In this document: piece by piece, positions 35,832 to 45,048 of the stretch
Layout of the letters: the number at the start of each line of letters is the position of its first letter
Numbering within the stretch: the first letter of the stretch is position 1
Assembly: GCF_028713855.1 (NCBI RefSeq)
Contig: NZ_JAQTNN010000014.1
Span: 1 to 64,000, forward strand
From: Sulfuricurvum sp.
Lineage (GTDB): Bacteria; Campylobacterota; Campylobacteria; Campylobacterales; Sulfurimonadaceae
Direction of reading: 5' to 3'
DNA: 64,000 bases
Program-made: the position numbers and the translations under genes
The notes under the pieces: generated by a model
Databases searched by the model: none
What the model was told of the DNA's origin: nothing
The model's input: only the letters and a program-made list of their open reading frames with translations

Positions 35832-36122
35832 TTATGGGCGATTTTTCCAGTAAAAAGGTTTTTGATTTTGGTGCATGATTGCAATGATAATAATTTCATT
35901 GTCGATGATTTGATAAATAACTCCAAAAGGGAACCGATTGGTTAAACAACGTCTCGTTTTAGAGGTCATGGGTTGCCAAGCATTTGGGAAATCAATGATT
36001 CGATGGATGGTTACATAAATCTCTTGAGCAAATTCCAATCCCAAATGTTCCTGGCACTCTTCATAATAATCAATTGCAACATTTAATTCGAGTTCGGCGT
36101 CAGGATGGAATCGAAATGTCAT
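35832..36122 (-). CDS. ParE/RelE-family toxin
   Basis: This 96-aa protein from ATG 36122 overlaps the antitoxin stop by one base (TGATG). It shows the RelE/ParE fold pattern: FRFHPDAELELNVAIDYYEE helix, then a C-terminal strand set FPFGVIYQIIDNEIIIIAIMH. Full length for the family. It probably acts as a gyrase poison or RNase; eye inspection cannot tell. With the adjacent antitoxin it forms a plasmid addiction module next to the resolvase. Confidence 0.85.
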   Translation of the reverse strand: MTFRFHPDAELELNVAIDYYEECQEHLGLEFAQEIYVTIHRIIDFPNAWQPMTSKTRRCLTNRFPFGVIYQIIDNEIIIIAIMHQNQKPFYWKNRP

Positions 36123-36352
36123 CAAGCAAAGCGTTTTTGTATTTTTTGAAAGACTTCATTCCCATCTACCAGTAATACTGTGCCTGATTCGATGGAATCA
36201 ACGCGCTTGTCAATTTCTTGTTTCCACAAAGCATCAATACTTTCTGAATGAGGAGTAAGACTGCGCAAAAGCTTATCGATCAATTTGGTCTTAAGATCAA
36301 GAGGCATTGAATCGACTTCTGCCAATAACTGATTTGCGTTTAAAGCGATCAT
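36122..36352 (-). CDS. Antitoxin of the addiction-module component family
   Basis: From ATG 36352, preceded by a perfect AAAGGAGG, the 76-aa antitoxin has the pattern of the TIGR02574-type putative addiction module component: LLAEVDSMPLDLKTKLIDKLLRSL, ALWKQEIDKRVDSIESG and a VFQKIQKRF end. It is the first gene of the pair, so its better RBS gives antitoxin excess. An upstream in-frame ATG at 36391 is ignored because the RBS fits 36352. Confidence 0.82.
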   Translation of the reverse strand: MIALNANQLLAEVDSMPLDLKTKLIDKLLRSLTPHSESIDALWKQEIDKRVDSIESGTVLLVDGNEVFQKIQKRFA

Positions 36353-36519
36353 GAAGACCTCCTTTTTTGTTCTGACATTATTATAACGCACATTAGAATA
36401 TGAAGCAAAAATTCTTTTGTAGAAAGAGCTGATTTGAAAAGCATACGGAAAACACTTGTTTTTCTATATTTTAAAAAGTTGACAGTATAAGGGAAGAATT
36501 TCTTTGTAGATTTTAGACC

Positions 36520-36828
36520 CTATTTGCTATTGCACGTAATCAGTTGGGGCAAGAAAGCTATCTGTTTACGTGCTTCTTCAATCCAACATAGTAAAGTAGA
36601 ATCAGGATTTTCAATTAAAGAATAAATCACCCATTTTCCTTCTTGTATTGATTCAAGAATACCGGCTTCGCGCATTTGCTTAAGATGTCGGGATACGAGC
36701 GGCTGTGAAAGCTCTAACGTGTCACAAATCTCACATACACACACTCTTTTGTCTCTTAAAAGAAAAATTAGTATTTTCAACCGATTAATATCGCTAAATA
36801 TTTTTGATAATTGAACCAATCTTTCCAT
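36520..36828 (-). CDS. ArsR/SmtB-family metal- or metalloid-responsive repressor
   Basis: This 102-aa winged-helix protein has the ArsR core: LSKIFSDINRLKILIFLL, a CVCEIC cysteine motif (the As/Cd-type sensor site in helix alpha3), LELSQPLVSRHLKQM as recognition helix and GKWVIYSL wing. Three cysteines near the recognition helix argue for As(III), Cd(II) or Cu sensing. It is divergent from the permease gene with a tandem palindrome between, and should repress the 36914-44445 operon. Confidence 0.9.
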   Translation of the reverse strand: MERLVQLSKIFSDINRLKILIFLLRDKRVCVCEICDTLELSQPLVSRHLKQMREAGILESIQEGKWVIYSLIENPDSTLLCWIEEARKQIAFLPQLITCNSK

Positions 36829-36851
36829 CTAACCTTCTTCTAAGTCTTTTT

Positions 36852-36887
36852 ATATAACAATCTCGTTATATAACATTAAAGTTATAT
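36852..36887. promoter_or_regulatory. Tandem ArsR operator
   Basis: Two overlapping dyads ATATAAC-N6-GTTATAT lie at 36852-36871 and 36868-36887, sharing four bases. They sit between the divergent arsR-type gene and the permease gene and cover the likely promoters of both. This is the expected form of an ArsR/SmtB site. Confidence 0.8.
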
Positions 36888-36913
36888 GATTATAACGTAA
36901 GAAGAGGTTATTT

Positions 36914-38041
36914 ATGGAAGATATTGTTCTTTTCATTGATGCTATAGTAGCTTTGAGCAATGCAATGGCTTTTTATATCCTCTTCGGTCTGCTCTTCGCT
37001 GGAATCTTACATGAAATGGTACCTGAAACATTGGTTTCCAAACATCTAGGAAAGGACTCTATCGCTTCCGTAATCAAAGCTACCTTATTTGGTATCCCTT
37101 TACCCGTGTGCTCTTGTGGGGTGATCCCGTTAGCCGCTTCTATCAAAAAAAATGGTGCAAGTAACGGGGCAACGCTCTCTTTTTTGATTTCTACCCCCAT
37201 AACCGGAGTCGATTCTATTCTCGCTACCTATGGAATATTTGGCTGGGCTTTTACAATTTACAGAGTTGTTACGTCCATTATTATCTCTATGATAGCAGGA
37301 ATAATTACTAATCTGAAAGCTCCCGGTGAATCAAAAAACTCTCAACCATTGTTCACTATGGCACACTCAAAGCCGGTTAATCCATCCACGGTTTTAGTTA
37401 GTGCATTACCTAATAATGAAAATTGTTCTGCCGGTGATTGTGGGTGCGGTCAACCCAAAGCGAAAAAACGTTTTTCCTTTATCGGTGCGATGCACTATGC
37501 GTTTGTGACTTTGCTGCGTGATATCGCCAAGCCACTATTGTTTGGACTCATTATCGGTGCATTGATAACGGTGGCAATTCCCAAAAATTTAAGCGACATA
37601 TTGATTACCTATCATTGGATCTCTTATCTAATCGTCGTTGCGATTGCGATACCGATGTATGTGTGTGCAACAGCTTCTTTACCTATTGCGGCGGGGCTTA
37701 TGCTCGCAGGTGTTTCACCCGGAGCCGCTTTTGTCTTTCTCTCAGCCGGACCTGCAACCAATACGGTGACAATCGGCGTTGTCAAAAAAATGATGGGTAC
37801 TCAAATCCTCACTATTTATTTGGTGACCATCGGTATTGGAAGTATTCTATTTGGTTTTGGATTGGACTATTTGTTAGATGGTGTTAATGTCAACGAGATT
37901 ATCCATATCGATGAAAACCCCGGATTGATCGAGTGGATAAGCAGTACAATTTTATGGGGATTTGTGCTCTATTTCATCGCGAAGCCCTATATTAGACCTA
38001 GTAAAATCAAAAATACAGGAGACAAGAACAATGATTTATAA
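36914..38041 (+). CDS. SO_0444/ArsP-like permease (metal or metalloid efflux)
   Basis: The 375-aa DUF318-type permease has about eight to ten membrane helices, with the conserved PLPVCSCGVIPLAASIKKNG (Cys pair in TM region) and FLISTPITGVDSI. A cytoplasmic loop holds a cysteine cluster, NCSAGDCGCGQPKAKKR, likely binding metal or metalloid. Homologues export Cu/Zn (SO_0444 type) or organoarsenicals (ArsP). Adjacent ArsR-type regulator and RND genes support a metal role. It overlaps the DUF302 gene by 11 bp. Confidence 0.82.
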   Translation: MEDIVLFIDAIVALSNAMAFYILFGLLFAGILHEMVPETLVSKHLGKDSIASVIKATLFGIPLPVCSCGVIPLAASIKKNGASNGATLSFLISTPITGVDSILATYGIFGWAFTIYRVVTSIIISMIAGIITNLKAPGESKNSQPLFTMAHSKPVNPSTVLVSALPNNENCSAGDCGCGQPKAKKRFSFIGAMHYAFVTLLRDIAKPLLFGLIIGALITVAIPKNLSDILITYHWISYLIVVAIAIPMYVCATASLPIAAGLMLAGVSPGAAFVFLSAGPATNTVTIGVVKKMMGTQILTIYLVTIGIGSILFGFGLDYLLDGVNVNEIIHIDENPGLIEWISSTILWGFVLYFIAKPYIRPSKIKNTGDKNNDL

Positions 38042-38414
38042 GCACGAGACAAAGCATTCGATTGGTGCGATTAAAGAGCAAATGACATCAAAAGCAAAAG
38101 AGTATGGATTCGGTGTGCTCAAAGAGTATAATTTTAAAGATCTTCTACATGAAAAAGGCTTTCCGATTGAGAGAGATATTACCGTATTCGAGCTATGCAA
38201 TCCCAGCGGGGCACAAGCCATTCTTGGTTTGCATCCGGAAGTATCTATTTTTCTTCCTTGTCGCATCTCTATATATGATGATAATGGTCAAACAGTCATA
38301 AGCACCATAGGTATGGAAGATATAGTGCATAATTTCAATCTTGAAGAAACCATTAAAAGCCATATGACAGGACTTTTTAGCAAACTTCAGGCATTGATAA
38401 ACAGTTGGGAATAG
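38031..38414 (+). CDS. DUF302 family protein, copy 1
   Basis: This 127-aa soluble protein from ATG 38031 (RBS AGGAGA) has the DUF302 pattern: KAKEYGFGVLKEYNF, VFELCNPSGAQAIL and LPCRISIYDDNG. It lacks a signal peptide, so it is cytoplasmic. DUF302 proteins occur with metal-efflux genes; the conserved Cys (LCNP, LPCR) may bind metal. A paralogue identical at more than half its positions is at 57609-57992 within the copper cassette. Confidence 0.85.
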   Translation: MIYKHETKHSIGAIKEQMTSKAKEYGFGVLKEYNFKDLLHEKGFPIERDITVFELCNPSGAQAILGLHPEVSIFLPCRISIYDDNGQTVISTIGMEDIVHNFNLEETIKSHMTGLFSKLQALINSWE

Positions 38415-38430
38415 TATATAATCATCCATC

Positions 38431-38739
38431 ATGAAAAAACGTAATTTTTGGACAATACTGCTATTGCTCTCCTTTAGCTTCTCAATTGTGAATGATTTTG
38501 TTATTGAAGCCAATGAGAAAGATCATTGTAGCATCCAACAATATGTTCAAGAATTTTCTCAACCTACGCATTGTGGGGATTTATGCGATATTCGATATAT
38601 GTTTCATATCAGCTTTATTCTCCCTGCTCAGACACAACTTGTCGAATTTGAGAGCCATACGTTTGCGTCGATTTATAACTCTGAGTATTATATCAGCCAT
38701 AATCCCCCTTCTAATTTTCGTCCCCCGATAGCCGCTTAA
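38431..38739 (+). CDS. Small exported or membrane-anchored protein of unknown function
   Basis: The 102-aa product starts with a signal/anchor helix (NFWTILLLLSFSFSIV) and contains four Cys residues (HCSIQ, HCGDLCD) and a short hydrophobic middle (MFHISFILPA). It lies between DUF302 and PepSY genes in the metal operon. I do not recognise a family; the periplasmic cysteines suggest metal binding. Confidence 0.6.
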   Translation: MKKRNFWTILLLLSFSFSIVNDFVIEANEKDHCSIQQYVQEFSQPTHCGDLCDIRYMFHISFILPAQTQLVEFESHTFASIYNSEYYISHNPPSNFRPPIAA

Positions 38740-38816
38740 TTTTTCTATTTTTCAAAAAACAATAATCATTAAAACAGCCTTTTTGGCAAATTATTAACAG
38801 TATAAAAGGATTAGTC

Positions 38817-39140
38817 ATGAAAATATTATTCGCACTTAGCACATTAATTTTTGCATTACACGCTCAATCAGCGGAAATGACCGTACAGGAACATATGTCG
38901 ATTCACACCTCTAACGCTCGCCCTTCCGTACAGCTTCAAGCCAAACAGGAAATGCACCGAATTCATAAAGTTGATGAAAAGCAATTAGCAGACTTGGTTC
39001 AAAAAGAGACCGGAGAAGAAATTACCAGTAAAAAATTAACCCATAGAGGTAGAATCCTCTACTACGATGTACGCACTGCGAATTATCGTTTGGAAGTCAA
39101 TGCTCTCGACGGTGCCTTCCTGAAAAAAGAAAAAAAATGA
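38817..39140 (+). CDS. Periplasmic PepSY-like protein
   Basis: A signal peptide (ILFALSTLIFALHAQSA, cleavage after ALHAQSA) precedes a His/Met/Gln-rich linker and a PepSY-like domain (DLVQKETGEEITSKKL, ILYYDVRTANYRLEVNALDG). The 107-aa size is usual for single-domain PepSY proteins in RND metal operons. Its stop overlaps the next ATG (ATGA), so it is coupled to the TolC-like gene. Confidence 0.78.
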   Translation: MKILFALSTLIFALHAQSAEMTVQEHMSIHTSNARPSVQLQAKQEMHRIHKVDEKQLADLVQKETGEEITSKKLTHRGRILYYDVRTANYRLEVNALDGAFLKKEKK

Positions 39141-40285
39141 TTAAGCTTATTCTTTCTTTGTCGCTGTATTCAGCGGCAGTTATGGCAGAGAGTTTTGATC
39201 TTTTTTTAGAACAGGCTATCGAAAAAAGTCCCTATTTGAATGCTTCAGCATTAAGAACTGATCAAGCCATACTTGAAGGAAGTAAACTGACCCGTTATGA
39301 AAATCCTACTCTCGAAGTGGAAAGATCCCGATTTAAGTCCGATAATGGCTATCGGTTTGGACTCAATCAACCGGTTCGTATATGGGGTGTAGGTGAAGAC
39401 AAAGAACGCATTGCCAGATCGTTATCAAGCAATGCCAAAGCCAATGTTGCGGTTGAGCGATCCCGCTTTATCAAAGAGCTTTCACTTTTGTATGTCGATT
39501 ACGCGCAAAATCAAAAATTATTGAATCTTGCCAACGAAGAATTGAAAATTGCTCAAAACATTAATGATGTCTCTAAAGCACGCTATGCTAATGGCACTTT
39601 ATCTAAGGCACTAATGCTCCAAGCCGATGTTGCGTATTTCGATGCTCTCTCCAATCGCGCTGAATCCCAAAAAGAAGCGGTAAAAAGCTATGACGCGTTA
39701 CGTGAATACGCTGGGTTTAGTGAAGAAATAACAATTGACGCGGATAATAACTTCATTCGTCTTGGGGATGAGAAATCAAATCCTGATTTAGCGTTATTGA
39801 CATCGGAAAATGACCTTAAAGCATCGCAGGCAAAACTCGAAACTCATATCATCGAATCAATTGGGGTATTTGGAGAATACGAAAAAGAGCCCGATCAAAA
39901 TATTTACCGTGCAGGAGTTTCGATCCCTTTACCGATTTTCAATACGAAGCGCGAAGAAAAATCGATTCAAGAACTTCAAATACGCCAAAACGCACTGTTT
40001 TTCAAAGCGCAAAATGACCGTCTTGGGCTTCGAAAAAAGAGTTTGATGAAAGAGATTACATCTCTTGAAACACTTTTGCAACAACGCAGAGAAAATCTTA
40101 AAAATGCCCAAGAACTCTTGGGGATGTATCAGGATGCCTATGCGATTGCTAATGTTAATCTTTTAGAACTCTATGAGATCAAAAATCGCCGTATTGCGAC
40201 CCAAGAAGAGATCATTTCTCTCCAATCACAAATTAATCGTTCTACTATCGAATACAACTACCTTCAGGGAGCTTACAATGAATAA
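39137..40285 (+). CDS. TolC/CusC-like outer membrane efflux channel
   Basis: The 382-aa protein has a signal peptide (IKLILSLSLYSAAVMA) and two helical repeats typical of TolC proteins (FDLFLEQAIEKSPYLNASALR at the start; YRAGVSIPLPIFNTKREEK in the middle; IRQNALFFKAQNDRL near the end). It forms the outer membrane exit duct for the RND pump encoded downstream. ATGA overlap upstream and 8-bp overlap downstream tie it tightly into the operon. Confidence 0.88.
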   Translation: MIKLILSLSLYSAAVMAESFDLFLEQAIEKSPYLNASALRTDQAILEGSKLTRYENPTLEVERSRFKSDNGYRFGLNQPVRIWGVGEDKERIARSLSSNAKANVAVERSRFIKELSLLYVDYAQNQKLLNLANEELKIAQNINDVSKARYANGTLSKALMLQADVAYFDALSNRAESQKEAVKSYDALREYAGFSEEITIDADNNFIRLGDEKSNPDLALLTSENDLKASQAKLETHIIESIGVFGEYEKEPDQNIYRAGVSIPLPIFNTKREEKSIQELQIRQNALFFKAQNDRLGLRKKSLMKEITSLETLLQQRRENLKNAQELLGMYQDAYAIANVNLLELYEIKNRRIATQEEIISLQSQINRSTIEYNYLQGAYNE

Positions 40286-41366
40286 AATATCACTGAGCGC
40301 ATTATTTTTTTCTGTAGCACTATTTGGTGCAGTGCAAATACCGACCGATACCGTACAAACACGACCATTTGGTGCCACAATTGACGTAAACGCCAAAGTA
40401 ATTGTGCAAAAGAATGATCAATATGCTATTACAACGTCGCTGGAAGGGTACATCGAAGAATATTACGTCCGTGTCGGTGATGCGGTTAAAAAGGGGGATA
40501 AAATCGCATGCTTGCGTTCGGTTGCCCTCTCCAAACTTTCCATCGATTATCAGTCGTTAAAAACCCAATACACCCATTTCGATAAAAATTTTCAATCCGA
40601 TAAAGCGTTGTATGAACGAGGTATGCTCTCACGGCAGGAGATGACGACAAAACAAATTGAGCGGGATGCACTGTTATCTCAAATCAAAGGGATCGAAGTC
40701 CAGCTCAAAGGCTCTAACGTCAACCCCTCATCACTAAAAAATAACGGCAATTCTCACTATGTCTATGCGTCTGCATCAGGACGAATCGGTGAGATTCTTG
40801 AACCGGTGGGTGCATTTATCAAAGACGAGAAAGTGATGGCAACCATTATCAACGCCGATGCGTTTTATTTGCAATGTTTTATCCCTCTCAAATATTCGGC
40901 ACAGGTGCAGAAGGGACAAAAGGTTTTGGTGAAAAGTAATACACCCTCTGTGATATATGGACAAATTAATCGTGTATTGCCGAGTATTGATGAAGCAACT
41001 CAGCGAATCAGCGCATTGGCTTCGCTGGATAAATCTTCATCCTTGTATTTGAATCAGTATGTCGGGGCAACCATCTATACCCAAAAAGATAAAAACTACC
41101 TCGCTGTGAAAAAATCGGCACTTACCTTTTTTCAAAACGAATGGGTTGTTTTTGTCCCTACTGTTACTAAAGCGCACGTAAAAAAAGAAAAGAACGATGA
41201 GCATGAGGAAGAAAAAGCCCCCTATGAAGCGAGAGTGGTAGAAATCATTGCTAAAGACGACCAATATATCGCCATTAAAGGGTTGAATGCCGGTGAACGC
41301 TACGTTAGCGATAAAAGCTATTACGTTAAATCAATGCTGTTGAAATCAGCTATTGGCGAGGAATAA
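40278..41366 (+). CDS. RND efflux periplasmic adaptor (CusB/HlyD-like)
   Basis: From ATG 40278 (362 aa) the protein has a signal peptide (LSALFFSVALFGAV), the HlyD lipoyl-like half motif GYIEEYYVRVGDAVKKGDKIACL, a coiled coil (LKTQYTHFDKNFQSDKALYERGML) and the closing half-motif SASGRIGEIL with beta-barrel. A charged KKEKNDEHEEEK loop near 300 could bind metal. Adaptor of the RND pump; overlaps the TolC stop by 8 bp. Confidence 0.88.
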   Translation: MNKISLSALFFSVALFGAVQIPTDTVQTRPFGATIDVNAKVIVQKNDQYAITTSLEGYIEEYYVRVGDAVKKGDKIACLRSVALSKLSIDYQSLKTQYTHFDKNFQSDKALYERGMLSRQEMTTKQIERDALLSQIKGIEVQLKGSNVNPSSLKNNGNSHYVYASASGRIGEILEPVGAFIKDEKVMATIINADAFYLQCFIPLKYSAQVQKGQKVLVKSNTPSVIYGQINRVLPSIDEATQRISALASLDKSSSLYLNQYVGATIYTQKDKNYLAVKKSALTFFQNEWVVFVPTVTKAHVKKEKNDEHEEEKAPYEARVVEIIAKDDQYIAIKGLNAGERYVSDKSYYVKSMLLKSAIGEE

Positions 41367-41376
41367 GGGAGCAACG

Positions 41377-44300
41377 ATGATAGATAAATTAATCGATAGT
41401 GCACTCAAATATCGTATGCTCGTTTTAGTGGTATTTATCGGGATTGTTGTATCGGGAATACGTTCCTATCAGACAATCCCCGTGGATGCCTTTCCTGATA
41501 TTACCCCTAAACAGGTGGTGATTTATACTGAAAGCCCGGGTAATTCCGCCGAAGATATTGAAAAGCTGATTACTTATCCGATTGAATCCTCACTCTCAGG
41601 AATGGCGGGTGTTAAAACGGTTATGTCCAACTCTATTTTCGGATTGTCATATGTATCAGTCTTCTTTGATGATAATATGGATATTTACTTTTTACGCCAG
41701 TTGGTCAACGAACGCCTCAATAGTGTTAATATACCGCAAGGGTGGGGCAAACCTGTTATTGGACCCAATACAACCGGTTTGGGACAAGTCTTTTGGTATC
41801 AAATCTATGACAAAACCGGTCGTTTTAGTCTCAGTGAACTGCGCCAGATGCAAGAGTACATCGTTGCCCCTTTGTATAAAGGAGTTTCAGGAGTAGAAGA
41901 AGTCACAGGATGGGGCGGTCATGAAAAACAATATGACGTTGAAATTGATACCCATAAACTTCAAGATTTTGGAATCACTTACGAAGAGGTCGTTCAAGCT
42001 CTGGAAAAAAGCAATACCGCCGCAGGTGGGCAGTATTTGGAGTTTAATAAGGAACAATACCTTATCCGTGGTGTAGGACTTTATAGCTCATTGGATGATG
42101 TACGCAATACTCCTATCAAAGCATTAAAAGGCGAATCGATCACGATCAATGATGTTGCCGAAGTCAAAGAGGGGACATCGCCACGATCCGGTGCCGTATC
42201 GCTTGATGGACATGAAGCCGTTATGGGGATGGTATTGCAACGGGCTGGGACGAATGCAGCAGAGGTTGTTCAACAGCTCAAAGCGAAAACCGCTACAGTT
42301 AATTCAGCTTTACCAAAAGGTGTAAGTATCAAGTTGTTATACGACCGGACGGAAATCACAAAAAAAGCGGTTGAGACAATGGATATAGCACTAATGACCG
42401 GTATGGTATTAGTAGGGATTGTTCTGTTCTTATTTTTGTTTGAATTGCGCTCGGCTTTTATCGTTATCCTCTCGCTTCCTGTATCGCTATTGATTGCATT
42501 TTTACTGATGGATTATTACGGTCTTAGCGCCAATCTGATGAGTTTGAGTGGACTTGCCATTGCGGTGGGAATGATCGTAGACGGTACGGTTGTTATTGTT
42601 GAAAACAGCTTTCGAAAACTTCACGATCATCCTGATGCTTCGAGGTTTGAAGTAATAGCAGGAGCGGCTAAAGAGGTATCAACCCCGGTTACCTTTGCCA
42701 TTTTAATCATCGCCATCGTATTTATACCGCTATTGAGTTTGGATGGTTTGGCGGGAAAACTTTATGTCCCCATGGCTCTTAATATTACCTTTGTGATGCT
42801 GGGATCGCTTGCGGTTGCTCTAATCTTGGTTCCGGTACTGGCAACATTTTTGCTTAAACCCACATCCCATCACGACAACAGTGTTATGCGTGCCATTAAA
42901 AAACGCTATACCCCCATGCTAAATTATGCGTTATCGCATGCCAAAGCATTGCTCATCGGAGTTGCACTGCTTTTCTTCGTTTCAGTGGCACTTTTGAGTC
43001 AACAGGGGCGAGAATTTATGCCCAAACTCAATGAAGAGTCGATTATGTACCGCGTCACTGCTATTCCGGGTACGGGATTGTCTCAATCAACCGATACTGC
43101 GCAGAAGATAGAAAAATTTATTCTCAAACATCATGGGGATAAAGTTCAATCCGTTCTTTCCATGATCGGACGAAGTGAAAAAGGGGAAACGGCGCAAGCC
43201 AACTATTTTGAGGTATTGTTGATTCTCAAACCTGAAATTGGCAATTACGAAAAACTCTCCAAAGAGATTGATACAGAGCTGGACAAAGAGTTTACGTACG
43301 TGCAGTTTACACCTACTCAACCCATCGGTATGCGCATTGAAGAACTACTGGAAGGAGTTAAGGCTGAGCTCGCCATTAAGGTGTATGGCGAAGATCAAAA
43401 AGTACTTGATAGGGTTGCTACGGATATTCAAAAGAATATTGGTTCCATGAAGGGTATTCAAGGAATGGAAGTTGAATCGCAACTGGGTCAGGCTCAAATT
43501 AAAATAGAACCAGATTATCAAGCACTAGCTCGTTATGGAATCAGTGTTGAAGAAATCATGGATGTGATTCGTTACGGCATCGGTGAAGAACCGGCGACCT
43601 ACATGATTGAAGGTGTACGCCGTTACGGTATCGTTCCAAAAATCAAAGATGCTAAAATCGATATCGAAACGATTAAAAATATTCCGATTCGATCACACGA
43701 TGGCAATGTGATTAATTTGGAAGATGTGTGTCGTATTGATACGGTACAAGGTTCATCGTTTATTAAACGGGAAAACATGAGTCGCTACCTTGTCATTTCT
43801 CTCGATGTCGAAGGTCGCGATATTGCGTCGTTCGTCAAAGAAGCCGATGCCAAAATCACACAAAGCGTTGATTTACCGGATGGGTATTACATCGGTTGGG
43901 CAGGGGATTTTAAAAACATGCAAGAAGCGACTCAAAAGCTCATGATTATTATCCCGATTACTCTGTTGGTGATCGTTTTGCTGTTGTACATGGCGTTCAA
44001 TTCATTGTCAAAAGCGGGGTTGATTTTACTTAATGTCCCGTTTGGATTGATCGGGGCGATATTTGCGTTGGTTATCAGCGGTGTCTATCTATCGGTATCG
44101 GCGATTGTCGGGTTTATCGCCATTTTTGCCATTGCGGTACTGAACGGAATTGTTTTGGTGAGTTTCATCGATGAAATGCGTGCCAAATTTCCCGATGTTG
44201 AACTCAAAGAAGTCATTAAAAATGCTACTCTTTTACGTCTTCGTCCGGTACTCATGACTGCTTCTACCGCATTGCTCGGTATTTTACCTTTACTTTTTGC

Positions 44301-44445
44301 AACGGGTGTGGGAAGTGAAATTCATTATCCTCTTGCTATCGTTGTAACAGGAGGAATTATCAGTTCAACATTTTTGACACTGATGATTTTGCCATCGGCT
44401 TACTGGATTTTTTATCGGAAAGAATCGGCTATTTCACAAAAATGA
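41377..44445 (+). CDS. Heavy-metal RND efflux pump (CzcA/CusA family), system 1
   Basis: The 1022-aa inner-membrane antiporter has twelve-helix RND architecture with two large periplasmic loops. The TM4 signature IAVGMIVDGTVVIVENSFRK carries the proton-relay Asp and Glu of HME-RND pumps. It is closer to the divalent-cation (Zn/Co/Ni) pattern than to the Cu/Ag one, as the pump at 47255 shows the DASIIMIENAHK form. I do not assign the metal. ATG 41377 with GGGAGC RBS; the TTG 24 bases earlier is not needed. Confidence 0.9.
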   Translation: MIDKLIDSALKYRMLVLVVFIGIVVSGIRSYQTIPVDAFPDITPKQVVIYTESPGNSAEDIEKLITYPIESSLSGMAGVKTVMSNSIFGLSYVSVFFDDNMDIYFLRQLVNERLNSVNIPQGWGKPVIGPNTTGLGQVFWYQIYDKTGRFSLSELRQMQEYIVAPLYKGVSGVEEVTGWGGHEKQYDVEIDTHKLQDFGITYEEVVQALEKSNTAAGGQYLEFNKEQYLIRGVGLYSSLDDVRNTPIKALKGESITINDVAEVKEGTSPRSGAVSLDGHEAVMGMVLQRAGTNAAEVVQQLKAKTATVNSALPKGVSIKLLYDRTEITKKAVETMDIALMTGMVLVGIVLFLFLFELRSAFIVILSLPVSLLIAFLLMDYYGLSANLMSLSGLAIAVGMIVDGTVVIVENSFRKLHDHPDASRFEVIAGAAKEVSTPVTFAILIIAIVFIPLLSLDGLAGKLYVPMALNITFVMLGSLAVALILVPVLATFLLKPTSHHDNSVMRAIKKRYTPMLNYALSHAKALLIGVALLFFVSVALLSQQGREFMPKLNEESIMYRVTAIPGTGLSQSTDTAQKIEKFILKHHGDKVQSVLSMIGRSEKGETAQANYFEVLLILKPEIGNYEKLSKEIDTELDKEFTYVQFTPTQPIGMRIEELLEGVKAELAIKVYGEDQKVLDRVATDIQKNIGSMKGIQGMEVESQLGQAQIKIEPDYQALARYGISVEEIMDVIRYGIGEEPATYMIEGVRRYGIVPKIKDAKIDIETIKNIPIRSHDGNVINLEDVCRIDTVQGSSFIKRENMSRYLVISLDVEGRDIASFVKEADAKITQSVDLPDGYYIGWAGDFKNMQEATQKLMIIIPITLLVIVLLLYMAFNSLSKAGLILLNVPFGLIGAIFALVISGVYLSVSAIVGFIAIFAIAVLNGIVLVSFIDEMRAKFPDVELKEVIKNATLLRLRPVLMTASTALLGILPLLFATGVGSEIHYPLAIVVTGGIISSTFLTLMILPSAYWIFYRKESAISQK

Positions 44446-44472
44446 AGCCCGTTATTTGATTGGTATTATAAG

Positions 44473-44524
44473 TATTGCATAAAGATTACTTTTTAAGTCA
44501 TGTAAGTAAATCCTTCATGCAATA
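44473..44524 (+). terminator. Long imperfect hairpin after RND operon 1
   Basis: TATTGCAT (44473-44480) pairs with ATGCAATA (44517-44524), and inner segments AAGATTACTT / AAGTAAATC extend the stem with small bulges. It lies 27 bp after the pump stop and could end or protect the transcript; no T-run follows. Confidence 0.45.
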
Positions 44525-44657
44525 TAAGTGCTGTCTAAACCACAGTAATCTACCACATAAATAAGCAGATTCTTATTTGTACCCTATTAATACTGCGTTT
44601 ACACTCATCGCTCACATATAGTGTTATAATAATAAAATGTTATCAGAGGAGTCTATA

Positions 44658-45038
44658 ATGAAATTCAAATTTATCCTTCTTAGTATGTTGTTCGCTTCGT
44701 TGGCATTCGGTTCGGCGTGGGAACAAAGTACATCATCACAAAATATCAAAGCGGTGGTCAGTTCTGACAAGGCTCTGATCGTCGGAAGCAATGCTGTCAT
44801 GATTACCTTGAATCAGCAAAATATGCCACTCGATAATGCAGGGGTAGAGGTGAAAGCCTTTATGCCATCCATGCCGGGAATGCCAGTGATGGAATCAAAA
44901 GCAAAAGCCGTCGCTCAGGGGCACGGTGTCTATAAAACATCCGTTAATCTCGATATGGGCGGAACATGGCAGTTTCATATTTTTGTAACCACGAAAGAGG
45001 GAAAAAAATACCGTCTTAAAACATCGTTGAGCCTCTAG
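44658..45038 (+). CDS. YtkA/FixH-like periplasmic protein
   Basis: This 126-aa protein from ATG 44658 (RBS AGAGGA) has a signal peptide (ILLSMLFASLAFGSA) and a beta-rich domain with VMITLNQQNMPLDNAGVEVKAFMPSMPGMPVM, GVYKTSVNLDMGGTWQFHI: the YtkA-like fold with Met-rich strand, often near copper-efflux genes. A TATAAT at 44625-44630 suggests its promoter. It heads the second RND operon and probably binds Cu in the periplasm. Confidence 0.78.
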   Translation: MKFKFILLSMLFASLAFGSAWEQSTSSQNIKAVVSSDKALIVGSNAVMITLNQQNMPLDNAGVEVKAFMPSMPGMPVMESKAKAVAQGHGVYKTSVNLDMGGTWQFHIFVTTKEGKKYRLKTSLSL

Positions 45039-45048
45039 GAATCGGGCG

